Origin: Clostridiales bacterium
GTDB taxonomy: Bacteria > Bacillota > Clostridia > Oscillospirales > Oscillospiraceae
Direction of reading: 5' to 3'
NCBI GenBank assembly: GCA_004556345.1
Contig: SFHQ01000043.1
Coordinates: 1-11,889 of the forward strand
DNA: 11,889 bases
The notes under the pieces are model-generated. The model was not told the DNA's origin. It made no database searches and saw only the letters and a list, made by a program, of their open reading frames with translations. Below are positions 1 through 6,781 of this stretch, one piece after another; positions within the stretch are counted from its first letter, which is position 1; each line of letters starts with the position of its first letter. The position numbers were made by a program, and so were the translations under genes.

Positions 1-205
1 AGAACAGGCATTGTATGATAAAGCTCATATTTCTCGTGATATAAAAAATCAGTGTTTTACATGGGCTGTCATAATGTTAGTAGGAGCAGTGTTGTCTTAT
101 TTTTTAACACCATATATGGCTATTCGGCTTTTATTATTTGGCTCGTTTTATTTTTCAAAGAGGTTCACTTTGACACGCACAAAGCATTTGAAAAATATTT
201 ATTAA
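1..205 (+). CDS. C-terminal part of an unknown membrane protein (5' end outside window)
   Basis: The reading frame is open from base 2 through a TAA at 203-205, so this is the tail of a gene that begins before the window; the visible TTG at 11 need not be its start. About 67 codons are seen. They encode two hydrophobic stretches (around CFTWAVIMLVGAVLSYFL and the following AIRLLLFGSFYF) joined by a short turn, then a basic tail rich in Lys and Arg, so the C-terminus is probably a membrane hairpin with its end in the cytoplasm. Composition is AT-rich, unlike the NUDIX gene that follows. I do not recognise the family. No terminator is visible between it and the next gene. Confidence 0.55.
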   Translation, partial: EQALYDKAHISRDIKNQCFTWAVIMLVGAVLSYFLTPYMAIRLLLFGSFYFSKRFTLTRTKHLKNIY

Positions 206-264
206 AATAAATTCAAGTTTAAAGAAAAACTGTCTCGCCATTTTTAAATAAAAGAGGTCCTGCT

Positions 265-675
265 ATGAAAACCATCCGCGTTGTCGCCGCTGTGATCTGC
301 GACGATCTGAACCATCCCACCCAAGTCTTTGCCACGGCCAGGGGTTACGGGGACAACAAGGGCCAATGGGAGTTTCCCGGCGGAAAAGTCGAGGCCGGAG
401 AGGCCCCGCAGCAGGCCCTGGTTCGGGAGATCCAAGAGGAGCTTTCCGTCACCGTGCAGGTGGGAGAACGGCTCGACACGGTCGAGTATGACTACCCCGC
501 CTTTCACCTGCACATGGACTGCTTCTGGTGCGTCGTGACCGAGGGAGAGATCGTCCTGAACGAGGCCCAGGCCGCCCGGTGGCTGGACCGGGACACCTTG
601 CCCCAAGTCGATTGGCTCCCCGCCGACCTGACCTTGCTCCCAAAACTGAAAGCGGCCCTGCGGCAAAATGCTTGA
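265..675 (+). CDS. NUDIX hydrolase, MutT-like nucleoside triphosphate pyrophosphohydrolase
   Basis: A 136-residue protein consisting of one Nudix domain, the normal size for this family. The Nudix box runs from G40 to V62: GGKVEAGE, then R54-E55-I-Q-E58-E59, which supplies the Mg-binding glutamates. The usual Gly near the end of the box is Ser61, a variant seen in other family members. The N-terminal strand (VVAAVICDD) and the QWEFPGG segment match MutT and NudG-type enzymes, which hydrolyse oxidised or non-canonical (d)NTPs to the monophosphate plus pyrophosphate in the cytoplasm. Substrate is inferred from family resemblance only. AAGAGGT at 252-258 lies 6 nt before the ATG. The gene is GC-rich between two AT-rich stretches and appears to be transcribed alone. 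Confidence 0.9.
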   Translation: MKTIRVVAAVICDDLNHPTQVFATARGYGDNKGQWEFPGGKVEAGEAPQQALVREIQEELSVTVQVGERLDTVEYDYPAFHLHMDCFWCVVTEGEIVLNEAQAARWLDRDTLPQVDWLPADLTLLPKLKAALRQNA

Positions 676-765
676 CAAGGCGGCACAGGGCATACTCATA
701 CTATAAACTATAAGGAGAGCGGAAAGCATCCGGCTAGGATCGTTTCTCTATGCAGTCAAACGAAA

Positions 766-803
766 CCCTCTGGAGAAGAGCTGTTCTCCAGGGGTGTTTT
801 GTT
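766..803 (+). terminator. Intrinsic terminator-like hairpin after the NUDIX gene
   Basis: CTGGAGAA (770-777) pairs perfectly with TTCTCCAG (784-791) around a 6-nt loop. The stem extends as CCC (766-768) with GGG (792-794) across a bulged T769. TGTTTTGTT follows directly. It lies about 90 nt after the NUDIX stop and probably ends that transcript. Confidence 0.65.
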
Positions 804-894
804 GCTTAAAATTTGTAGGATTGTCATTGTAACACCTACAGCGGACGGGCATCTTGAATATAAGAAATAATATATGTTAAGCAAGGAATATAAA

Positions 895-1629
895 ATGATA
901 TACATTACCGGGGACACCCACGGAAATCAATATAAATGGGTTGAGCAAATCGAATCGGTGATATCCCCTGCCGATATCATACTCGTGTGCGGTGATTTCG
1001 GTGTGGGTTTCTGGAACGGAAGATACTGGTCGGAAGAGACATTTTACGATTTCCTTAGCGAACAGAAATATACTGTGCTGTTCATCGATGGGAATCACGA
1101 AAATTTTGATAAACTGTACAGCTATCCGACTGAAACATGGTGTGGCGGTCGAGTTCATAAGATTCGTCAAAATGTAATTCATCTTATGCGTGGTGAAGTA
1201 TATTGCATGGAAGATATCTCCATTTTTGTTATGGGTGGCGGTTATTCCATTGACAAGCATCTCCGCACAGAAGGGATTTCCTGGTGGTCTCAGGAGATGC
1301 CCTCAGAGGAAGAATACAATCATGCGCTTGAGAATCTTAAGAGGATAAACTATAAGGTCGATTACATCATTACACACACAGCCCCGTCCGAAACAGTATA
1401 TTATCTCTCAACACTTCGCAGTTTAGGCATCAAGAATGATGTTGTTCAAGAGCAGCAGCTGACGATTTTTCTCGATGAAATCCAACGGAAGGTCACATAC
1501 AAACATTGGTACTTTGGACATTTCCACGTTGACCTGGAACTATGGAGAAACCAAACAGCTCTGCTCAGTTGTGTTCGAGAGTTGGAAACTGGAAAAGTTG
1601 TTAGACAGTGGGATCCTTATGAAGGATAA
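895..1629 (+). CDS. Calcineurin-like metallophosphoesterase
   Basis: A 244-residue protein with the ordered metal-ligand motifs of the calcineurin-like phosphoesterase superfamily: GDTHG (D7, H9), CGDFG (D34), GNHEN (N67, H68), ITHTAPS (H161) and FGHFH (H209, H211). These build a two-metal site for phosphoester hydrolysis. The substrate cannot be told from sequence; relatives act on phosphoproteins, nucleotides or diadenosine polyphosphates. I chose ATG 895 over ATG 874 because AAGGAA (883-888) sits 6 nt before 895 and the protein then begins MIYITGDTHG, as family members do; 874 would add seven residues with no good ribosome binding site. The gene is AT-richer than the core genes and precedes a broken RhuM gene, so it is probably accessory DNA. 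No signal peptide or membrane segment is seen. Confidence 0.85.
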   Translation: MIYITGDTHGNQYKWVEQIESVISPADIILVCGDFGVGFWNGRYWSEETFYDFLSEQKYTVLFIDGNHENFDKLYSYPTETWCGGRVHKIRQNVIHLMRGEVYCMEDISIFVMGGGYSIDKHLRTEGISWWSQEMPSEEEYNHALENLKRINYKVDYIITHTAPSETVYYLSTLRSLGIKNDVVQEQQLTIFLDEIQRKVTYKHWYFGHFHVDLELWRNQTALLSCVRELETGKVVRQWDPYEG

Positions 1630-1652
1630 AAAACGAGCAGAATCATTCTGAA

Positions 1653-1853
1653 ATGATGATCTACCCCACAGGGGATGGCTTAACAAAGGTTGAAACCGCC
1701 TTCGATGGAGATACTGTTTGGCTTTCCATCGACCAGATAGCGGCACTTTTTCAGAGAGATAAATCTACAATTTCCAGACATATTAGGAATATTTTCTCTG
1801 AAGGCGAATTAGAGCACAGCAACAAACAACAACGGAGAGAGCAACATGGATGA
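1653..1853 (+). pseudogene. Truncated RhuM-family gene (N-terminal fragment)
   Basis: The first 54 or so residues match the N-terminus of RhuM-family proteins (about 330 residues; found in pathogenicity islands and near restriction or mobile loci): MMIYPTGDGLTKVE, DTVWLSIDQIAALFQ, then RDKSTISRHIRNIFSEGEL. The WLSIDQIAALFQ to STISRHI stretch resembles a helix-turn-helix. After GELE the family similarity stops; the frame runs 12 more codons of low-complexity Asn/Gln sequence and ends at TGA 1851-1853, overlapping the start of the HD gene. More than 80% of the protein is missing. The break point is near 1815, where AT-rich DNA changes to the GC-rich HD gene. No ribosome binding site precedes ATG 1653. 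It is most simply a deletion remnant and unlikely to be functional, though the DNA-binding part alone could in principle be made. Confidence 0.75.
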
Positions 1854-2433
1854 GAGACTGAAAAAACAACTGGCGTTTGCCTTGGAAATCGACAAAGCCA
1901 AAAATATCTTCCGGCAGACGCATCTGTCCGGAAACGGAAGAAACGAAAACGACGCCGAGCACTCATGGCACATGGCGATCATGGCCTACCTTCTGAAGGA
2001 ATACGCCAACGAAACGATCGACATTGCCCGGGTCATGCTCCTGTGTTTGATCCACGACATCGTGGAGATCGACGCCGGGGACACCTACGCCTACGATGCC
2101 GATGGCCTGAAAACGCAGAAGCAGCGCGAAGACAAGGCCAAGGAACGCATCTTCTCCCTCCTTCCTGCGGAGCAGAAAGCGGAGCTGATCGCGCTGTTCG
2201 ATGAGTTTGAAGCCGCAGAGACGGCAGAGGCCAAGTTCGCCCACGCGATGGACAACCTGCAGCCGCTGCTCCTGAACCACAGCAACCACGGCGGGGACTG
2301 GAAGGAACACAACGTCACCGCCGCGCAAGTCTACCAAAGACAGTCCGGCACCAAGCCCGGCTCCGAGAAGCTCTTCGCGGTGGCCGACGGCATCATCCAG
2401 GAACATATCAAAGCCGGGAATCTCAAGGCGTAA
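1846..2433 (+). CDS. HD-domain phosphohydrolase, YfbR/HDDC2-like (5'-nucleotidase family)
   Basis: A 195-residue HD-superfamily protein with the arrangement of the YfbR/HDDC2 group: RNENDAEHSWH (H39), LIHDIVEIDAGD (H70-D71, E74) and a later conserved Asp in AMDNLQPLLLNH (D136). These are the expected metal ligands. Characterised relatives such as E. coli YfbR dephosphorylate deoxynucleoside 5'-monophosphates in the cytoplasm, so a nucleotide-pool role is likely; the exact substrate is inferred. The length matches the family. The ATG follows GGAGAGAG (1834-1841) with a short spacer and overlaps the end of the RhuM remnant by 8 nt; the ribosome binding site itself lies inside the remnant frame. 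It is GC-rich like the core genes, so the left boundary of native DNA falls just before it. No clear terminator follows. Confidence 0.85.
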   Translation: MDERLKKQLAFALEIDKAKNIFRQTHLSGNGRNENDAEHSWHMAIMAYLLKEYANETIDIARVMLLCLIHDIVEIDAGDTYAYDADGLKTQKQREDKAKERIFSLLPAEQKAELIALFDEFEAAETAEAKFAHAMDNLQPLLLNHSNHGGDWKEHNVTAAQVYQRQSGTKPGSEKLFAVADGIIQEHIKAGNLKA

Positions 2434-2501
2434 GACCCGCGCGTTTGACATTCCCCCACCGGGAAAGGAGAACGCTGCATGCTCTGCCGGTAAAATTTCT
2501 C

Positions 2502-2530
2502 TTTACTTTCCCCCGGCTCGGTGGTATACT
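2502..2530 (+). promoter_or_regulatory. Sigma-A-type promoter for rpsO
   Basis: TTTACT (2502-2507) and TATACT (2525-2530) are separated by 17 nt, which is near-consensus. Transcription would start near 2537, giving a leader of about 117 nt before rpsO. Confidence 0.75.
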
Positions 2531-2537
2531 ATAGAAT

Positions 2538-2623
2538 ACGTGTGCGAAGACATACGTTCTACCCTGACTTAGTTTCGGGATATTGCCTGCTTTCAGGGCT
2601 GCACCCGCCCGTCACTCAGTCAG
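2538..2623 (+). promoter_or_regulatory. Structured rpsO leader RNA, possible S15 autoregulatory element
   Basis: Two helices can be read directly. ACGTGTG (2538-2544) pairs with CATACGT (2551-2557), 7 bp with one G-U. CTGACTTAGT (2564-2573) pairs with ACTCAGTCAG (2614-2623), 9 bp with one mismatch, and encloses a small hairpin CCTG/CAGG (2586-2597). Ribosomal protein S15 represses its own mRNA through structured leaders in several bacterial groups. The proposal that this leader does the same is inference; I did not match it to a known S15-binding class. Confidence 0.45.
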
Positions 2624-2653
2624 AGGCATATCATTGAAAGGTGGATTTTTCCC

Positions 2654-2920
2654 ATGATTCGTAAAGACGAAAAGACTGCCGTGATCGAGGCAAACCGCAC
2701 CCACGCAACCGACACCGGTTCCCCCGAGGTCCAGATCGCCATTCTGACCGCCCGCATCCAGGAGCTGACCGAGCACCTGAAGGTCCATATCCACGACAAC
2801 CACAGCCGTCGTGGCCTGCTGAAGATGGTCGGTAAGCGCCGCAAGATGCTGGACTATCTGGCTAAGAAGGACATCGAGCGCTATCGTGCGATCATTGCCA
2901 AGCTGGGCATCAGAAAGTAA
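2654..2920 (+). CDS. rpsO: 30S ribosomal protein S15
   Basis: An 88-residue protein, the exact usual length of bacterial S15 (uS15). Signature stretches are TGSPEVQIAILTARI (residues about 21-35), LTEHLKVHIHDNHSRRGLL and the basic end KRRKMLDYLAKKD. S15 binds the central domain of 16S rRNA early in 30S assembly, at the three-way junction of helices 20-22. AAAGGTGG (2637-2644) is the ribosome binding site, 9 nt before the ATG. The gene is followed by pnp, the order seen in many bacteria, with an intrinsic terminator between the two genes. It has its own strong promoter and a structured leader that may allow feedback by free S15. Confidence 0.97.
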   Translation: MIRKDEKTAVIEANRTHATDTGSPEVQIAILTARIQELTEHLKVHIHDNHSRRGLLKMVGKRRKMLDYLAKKDIERYRAIIAKLGIRK

Positions 2921-2934
2921 TTTCGTTTCTTATG

Positions 2935-2968
2935 GGGGCGGTGTGGCCAAAACTGCACCGCCCCTTTT
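2935..2968 (+). terminator. Intrinsic terminator between rpsO and pnp
   Basis: GGGGCGGTG (2935-2943) pairs perfectly with CACCGCCCC (2956-2964), 9 bp with a 12-nt loop, followed by TTTT. It starts 14 nt after the rpsO stop. No clear promoter is visible between it and pnp, so part of pnp expression may come from read-through. Confidence 0.85.
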
Positions 2969-3002
2969 CCCCAGCTTTGCTTCCCATCCCATCCGCCCTG
3001 AT

Positions 3003-3090
3003 CCGGGGAGCGCCCCGCCCTAGTTTAGCCTTTGAACCTGTGCCCGCCGGGCGGACATGCGTTCAAGTGCTAAATAAGGCGGCTCTCCGG
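3003..3090 (+). promoter_or_regulatory. Long hairpin in the pnp leader, candidate processing/autoregulation site
   Basis: The core is a bulge-free stem over 3024-3074. TTTAGC (3024-3029) pairs with GCTAAA (3069-3074), TTGAAC (3032-3037) with GTTCAA (3061-3066), and CCGCC (3044-3048) with GGCGG (3050-3054), joined by a few wobbles and mismatches. The tip would open to form a loop. The stem extends outward through CCGCC (3015-3019) with GGCGG (3078-3082), and CCGGGGAG (3003-3010) with CTCTCCGG (3083-3090). It ends about 40 nt before the pnp ribosome binding site. In E. coli, RNase III cleaves a long pnp leader hairpin and PNPase then represses its own mRNA; this stem is well placed for the same logic, which is an inference. 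Confidence 0.6.
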
Positions 3091-3146
3091 GCAAGTTTAT
3101 ACAACCACCGTATTGACTGATTTGACCGTGAAAGGAGACTGTTCTT

Positions 3147-5300
3147 ATGTCAACGATCATCACCAAGAAGCAATTCAACAACCATATCTACAAGACCGAG
3201 ATCGCCGGCCGTCCCTTCTCCCTGGAGTTCGGCCACGTGGCCGAGCTGGCCAACGCCGCTGCCATGGTCCGCTACGGCGAGACCTCCGTGCTGGTGGCCG
3301 TCACCGCCTCTGCCCGTCCCCGCGACGGCATCGACTTCTTCCCCCTGTCCGTGGACTTTGAGGAAAAGCTGTACGCTGTGGGCCGCATCCCCGGCTCCTT
3401 CATGCGCCGCGAGGGTCAGCCCTCTCTGCCCGCCGTGCTGGCTTCCCGCGTCATCGACCGCTCCATCCGTCCCCTGTTCCCCGGCGACTTCCGCAACGAC
3501 GTGGTCGTGACCTGCACCGTCATGAGCGTGGACCGGGACTGCTCCCCGGAAGCCGCTGCCATGGTCGGCGTGTCCGCCTGCCTGGCTGTGTCCAACATCC
3601 CCTGGGGCGGCCCCATCGGCTGCCTGGAAGTGGGCTATGTGGACGGCCAGATCGTCATGAACCCCAACCAGGAGCAGCGCCACAACTCCAAGCTGGACCT
3701 GACCGTGGCCGCCACCAAGGAGAAGGTCGTCATGATCGAGGCCGGTGCCGACCAGATCCCCGACGATGTGATGTATGACGCCATCGTCAAGGCCCACGAG
3801 GAGATCAAGGCCCAGGTGGACTTCATCAACAAGATCGTTGCCGAGATCGGCAAGGAGAAGATGACCTACGACCACGCCGACTTCGACCAGGAGCTGTTCG
3901 ACAAGATCGTCGAGGCCACCATGGACGAGGCCAAGGCCGCCATGGACACCGACGACAAGAACGTGCGTGAGGAGCGCTGGAACGCCCTGATCGACCACTG
4001 GCACGAGCTCTTCCTGGAGGAGTACCCTGACATGGACCAGTATCTGGACGAGATCACCTATAAGTTCCAGAAGAAGATCGTCAAGGCCTGGCTGCTCCAG
4101 GGCCACCGCGTGGACGGCCGCCAGAAGAACGAGATCCGTCCTCTGTCTGCCGAGGTCGGCGTGCTGCCCCGCGTCCACGGCTCCGCCCTGTTCACCCGCG
4201 GCCAGACCCAGGTCCTGTCTGTCGCGACCCTGAACACCCTCTCCGCCTGCCAGAAGCTGGATACCATCTGGGAGCAGGAAGAGAAGCGCTATATGCACCA
4301 CTACAACTTCCCCTCCTACTCCGTGGGCGAGGCCCGCGGTGCCCGGAGCGTCAACCGCCGCGAGAAGGGCCACGGTGCCCTGGCTGAGCGTGCCCTGGAC
4401 CCCGTGATCCCCTCCGTGGAGGACTTCCCCTATGCCATCCGCGTGGTCTCTGAGGTCGTGTCCTCCAACGGCTCTACCTCTCAGGGCTCCATCTGCGGCT
4501 CCACCCTGGCGCTGATGGACGCCGGCGTGCCCATCAAGGCCCCCGTGGCCGGCATCTCCTGCGGCCTGATCCAGGACGATGACGGCTCCTTCACCACCTT
4601 CATCGACATCCAGGGCGTGGAGGATTTCCACGGCGAGATGGACTTTAAGGTCGCCGGTACCAAGGACGGCATCACCGCCATCCAGATGGACATCAAGAAC
4701 GACGGCCTGTCCCACGCCATCATCAAGGAAGCCCTGGCCATCACCGGCGACGCCCGGAAGGCCATCCTGGACGAGATCATGCTGCCCTGCATCTCCGCCC
4801 CCCGCGCCGAGGTCAGCAAGTATGCCCCCAAGATGATCACCATGAAGATCGACCCCGACAAGATCCGCGAGGTCATCGGCAAGGGCGGCTCCGTCATCCA
4901 GAAGATCACCGCCGAGTCCGGCGCTCAGATCGACATCGAGGACGACGGCACCATCCACATCGCCTCCCCCGACGCCGCCTGCTGCGACATCGCCAAGAAG
5001 ATGATCGACACCATCGTCTTCGTCCCCGAGGTCGGGATGCTGTATTACGGCAAGGTCGTCCGCATCCTGAACTTCGGTGCCTTCGTGGAACTGGCCCCCG
5101 GTAAGGACGGCATGGTCCACATCTCTAAGCTGGCCGAGCGCCGCGTGGAGAAGGTCGAGGACGTGGTCCACGTGGGCGACATGGTCTGGGTCAAGGTCAC
5201 CGACATCGACGAGAAGGGCCGCGTGAACCTCTCCCTGCGGGATGCCCAGCGCGAGATCGCTGCCATGGAAGCCCGCGACGCCAAGAAGCACAACAACTGA
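3147..5300 (+). CDS. pnp: Polyribonucleotide nucleotidyltransferase (PNPase)
   Basis: A 717-residue protein with the full PNPase domain order: first RNase PH core (residues about 14-145), all-helical linker (about 240-315), second RNase PH core (about 320-555, with FTRGQTQ near 350 and CGSTLALMDAGVPIKAPVAG near 450), KH domain (IGKGG at 577-581) and S1 domain (about 629-697). By alignment with the E. coli enzyme the catalytic residues are D493, D499 and K501 (in VEDF and MDFK). PNPase is the phosphate-dependent 3'-5' exoribonuclease of RNA decay and can also add tails; it works as a trimer. AAAGGAG (3131-3137) lies 9 nt before the ATG. Codon use is strongly C-ending, as expected for high expression. 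A QueG-like gene starts 23 nt downstream with no terminator between. Confidence 0.98.
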   Translation: MSTIITKKQFNNHIYKTEIAGRPFSLEFGHVAELANAAAMVRYGETSVLVAVTASARPRDGIDFFPLSVDFEEKLYAVGRIPGSFMRREGQPSLPAVLASRVIDRSIRPLFPGDFRNDVVVTCTVMSVDRDCSPEAAAMVGVSACLAVSNIPWGGPIGCLEVGYVDGQIVMNPNQEQRHNSKLDLTVAATKEKVVMIEAGADQIPDDVMYDAIVKAHEEIKAQVDFINKIVAEIGKEKMTYDHADFDQELFDKIVEATMDEAKAAMDTDDKNVREERWNALIDHWHELFLEEYPDMDQYLDEITYKFQKKIVKAWLLQGHRVDGRQKNEIRPLSAEVGVLPRVHGSALFTRGQTQVLSVATLNTLSACQKLDTIWEQEEKRYMHHYNFPSYSVGEARGARSVNRREKGHGALAERALDPVIPSVEDFPYAIRVVSEVVSSNGSTSQGSICGSTLALMDAGVPIKAPVAGISCGLIQDDDGSFTTFIDIQGVEDFHGEMDFKVAGTKDGITAIQMDIKNDGLSHAIIKEALAITGDARKAILDEIMLPCISAPRAEVSKYAPKMITMKIDPDKIREVIGKGGSVIQKITAESGAQIDIEDDGTIHIASPDAACCDIAKKMIDTIVFVPEVGMLYYGKVVRILNFGAFVELAPGKDGMVHISKLAERRVEKVEDVVHVGDMVWVKVTDIDEKGRVNLSLRDAQREIAAMEARDAKKHNN

Positions 5301-5323
5301 TCTCAGGTTCTTTCTGACGCAGT

Positions 5324-6202
5324 ATGAATGAACTTTGGAAGGCCGCTGGCGCGGCGGCATGGGGTGCCGCTGCGTGCAGCGGCCTCCCGCCGTTTTTGGG
5401 GGAAGCTGTCTGGGCAGAGCTGGCCCCAAAATTAGAGGCCCTCTGTCCGGGGGCCAAGACGATCCTGGTGGGGGCCTTCCCCTATTACGCCGGGGATACC
5501 CCCGGCAACCTCTCCCTCTACTGCCGGGGGGAGGACTATCATCTGGTCCTGGGGCGGCGCTTGCAGACCGTTGTCGATGGGTTGGCGCAGCAGCATCCAG
5601 ACCACCATTTTATCCCCGGCGCGGACAACAACCCCGTCCCGGAGCTGGCCGCCGCCGAGCTGGCAGGCGTGGGCTGGCGGGGGCGGCATGGCCTGCGTAT
5701 CGTCCCCCCGTATGGTTCCTATGTGTTCCTGGGGACGATCCTGACGGATCTGGACCTATCCCAGACCGGCCCCAGTCCGGGCACCCTCTGCGGGGCACAC
5801 TGCCGGGCCTGTCAAAAGGCCTGCCCCACCGGGGCGCTGACAGACACCGGCTGTGACCTGAGCAAGTGCCTGTCCGAGCTGACCCAGAAGAAGGGGGACT
5901 TGCCCCCGGAGGTGGCGGCCCAGATCACCCACAGCCCGACTGTCTGGGGGTGTGACCTCTGCCAGAGGGCCTGCCCCCACAACAAACAAGCGGCCCTGAC
6001 CCCGCTCCCGGAATTTCGGGAGGACTTATTGCCTTCCCTGACCCTGGAAGACTTGGAAGGCCTGAGCAACAAAGCCTTTCGCCGCCAGTACGCCGCCCGC
6101 GCCTTTTCCTGGCGGGGCATCGCCCCGCTCAAACGCAATCTGGCGTGGCAGGCTGCCCAGTCCCCCAACGCACACCAAGAGAACAAGGAGAACGACCCAT
6201 GA
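5324..6202 (+). CDS. QueG-like (DUF1730) 4Fe-4S protein, epoxyqueuosine reductase-like
   Basis: A 292-residue protein related to QueG, the cobalamin-dependent reductase that converts epoxyqueuosine to queuosine in tRNA. Visible family features are: GADNNPVPE, with D101 where QueG has its catalytic Asp; GVGWRGRHG, matching the QueG GLGWIGKNT segment; FLGTILTDLDL; a first ferredoxin-like cluster motif CGAHCRACQKACPTGA (C156, C160, C163, C167); KCLSELT (C182); and CDLCQRACPHN (C210, C213, C217). The end (RGIAPLKRNLA) also matches QueG. It lacks the C-terminal HEAT-like region of the 379-residue E. coli enzyme, and the first Cys spacing is x3 rather than x2. Short forms occur in Clostridia, and whether they do the QueG reaction is uncertain. 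No ribosome binding site precedes ATG 5324, so translation may depend on coupling to pnp, 23 nt upstream. Confidence 0.8.
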   Translation: MNELWKAAGAAAWGAAACSGLPPFLGEAVWAELAPKLEALCPGAKTILVGAFPYYAGDTPGNLSLYCRGEDYHLVLGRRLQTVVDGLAQQHPDHHFIPGADNNPVPELAAAELAGVGWRGRHGLRIVPPYGSYVFLGTILTDLDLSQTGPSPGTLCGAHCRACQKACPTGALTDTGCDLSKCLSELTQKKGDLPPEVAAQITHSPTVWGCDLCQRACPHNKQAALTPLPEFREDLLPSLTLEDLEGLSNKAFRRQYAARAFSWRGIAPLKRNLAWQAAQSPNAHQENKENDP

Positions 6203-6705
6203 CCGGAAAGACCCACGCCGCCTGCGGTGCGGCCACCATGCTTGCCCTCACCGTCCTGCACCGCTCCGGCCTGCCCATCGGGGCGGAGACCTACACCCCG
6301 GCCCTCGGTCTGCTGACGGTGGTGGTGGGGTCTTATGCACCGGACGTGGACCTGAAAAACTCCACCCTGGGCCAGAAACTGCGGATGATCTCCCACCTCT
6401 TCCGCCACCGGGGGCTGACGCACACCCTGCTCTTCCCGGTCCTGCTCACCCTGCTGATGATGGGCCTGAAGGCCCAGGGCATGGCAGTGGTGCCGGAGCT
6501 GCTGCTCGGATTCAATGTAGGCTGGGTGACCCATATCATCGCGGATGCCTTTAACCACAAGGGCGTACCGATCTTATGGCCCATCGTGCGGAAAAAGCTC
6601 CATGTGGCCTCCGTCCACATCGGGACCTGGCAGGAGTCGGCCTTTCTGTGGGCGTGGCTCATCGTCACGATCCTCCTCACCGTCTCTAAGCTCCTGGGTC
6701 CGTGA
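6199..6705 (+). CDS. YdjM/DUF457-family membrane-bound metal-dependent hydrolase
   Basis: A 168-residue membrane protein of the YdjM (DUF457) family, described as membrane-bound metal-dependent hydrolases with unknown physiological substrate. Conserved polar residues sit between hydrophobic segments: MTGKTHAACG (H6), SYAPDVDL (D49, D51), HRGLTHTLLFP (H70, H75), HIIADAFNHKGV (H112, D116, H120). About three to four membrane segments are visible (around 33-47, 76-92, 98-115 and 146-165). The start overlaps the stop of the QueG-like gene as ATGA, with AAGGAG (6185-6190) 8 nt before it. A longer reading from ATG 6145 would lie inside the upstream gene and is not needed. The tight overlap implies translational coupling. 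A strong hairpin terminator follows 16 nt after the stop. Confidence 0.85.
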   Translation: MTGKTHAACGAATMLALTVLHRSGLPIGAETYTPALGLLTVVVGSYAPDVDLKNSTLGQKLRMISHLFRHRGLTHTLLFPVLLTLLMMGLKAQGMAVVPELLLGFNVGWVTHIIADAFNHKGVPILWPIVRKKLHVASVHIGTWQESAFLWAWLIVTILLTVSKLLGP

Positions 6706-6721
6706 GTCCCAAAAATACATA

Positions 6722-6781
6722 ACCCACCTCCTGTCCGTCCAAACTAAGGGAAAACGGATCGAGGAGGTGGGTGTTTTTGTT
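6722..6781 (+). terminator. Intrinsic terminator overlapping the ribosome binding site of the CBS gene
   Basis: ACCCACCTCCT (6722-6732) pairs perfectly with AGGAGGTGGGT (6762-6772), 11 bp. The stem continues inward through TCCG (6734-6737) with CGGA (6755-6758) and TCC (6738-6740) with GGA (6749-6751). GTTTTTGTT follows. It closes the pnp-side unit. The 3' arm holds AGGAGG, the only good ribosome binding site for the next gene, so the fold would also hide it. Confidence 0.85.

Noticed and set aside
672..704. TTGACA at the end of the NUDIX gene as a promoter
   Set aside because: No -10 element lies at 16-18 nt; the nearest candidates (CATACT, TACTAT, TATAAA) have spacers of 13, 21 and 24 nt.
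750..809. A 19-codon frame (starting MQSNETLW) through the hairpin after the NUDIX gene
   Set aside because: It has no ribosome binding site and overlaps the terminator stem. A leader peptide is possible but nothing supports it.
814..840. TGTAGG/CCTACA inverted repeat before the metallophosphoesterase gene as a terminator
   Set aside because: There is no T-tract after it and the stem is weak and bulged. It could be an operator but there is no independent support.
1638..1650. CAGAATCATTCTG palindrome before the RhuM remnant
   Set aside because: Too short and without context to call an operator or recombination site.
2465..2493. AAGGAG followed 8 nt later by a four-codon frame (MLCR)
   Set aside because: It lies upstream of the rpsO promoter with no downstream gene to regulate on that transcript; probably chance.
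3150..5429. A very long open frame (759 codons) on the minus strand opposite pnp
   Set aside because: It is rich in Gly, Asp, Val, His and Leu with no recognisable domain and is explained by the C-ending codon bias of pnp, which removes stops from the complementary frame. pnp itself has all its expected domains.
5812..6558. A 248-codon open frame on the minus strand
   Set aside because: It covers parts of the QueG-like and YdjM-like genes in antisense, with no domain and low-complexity His/Gln-rich sequence.
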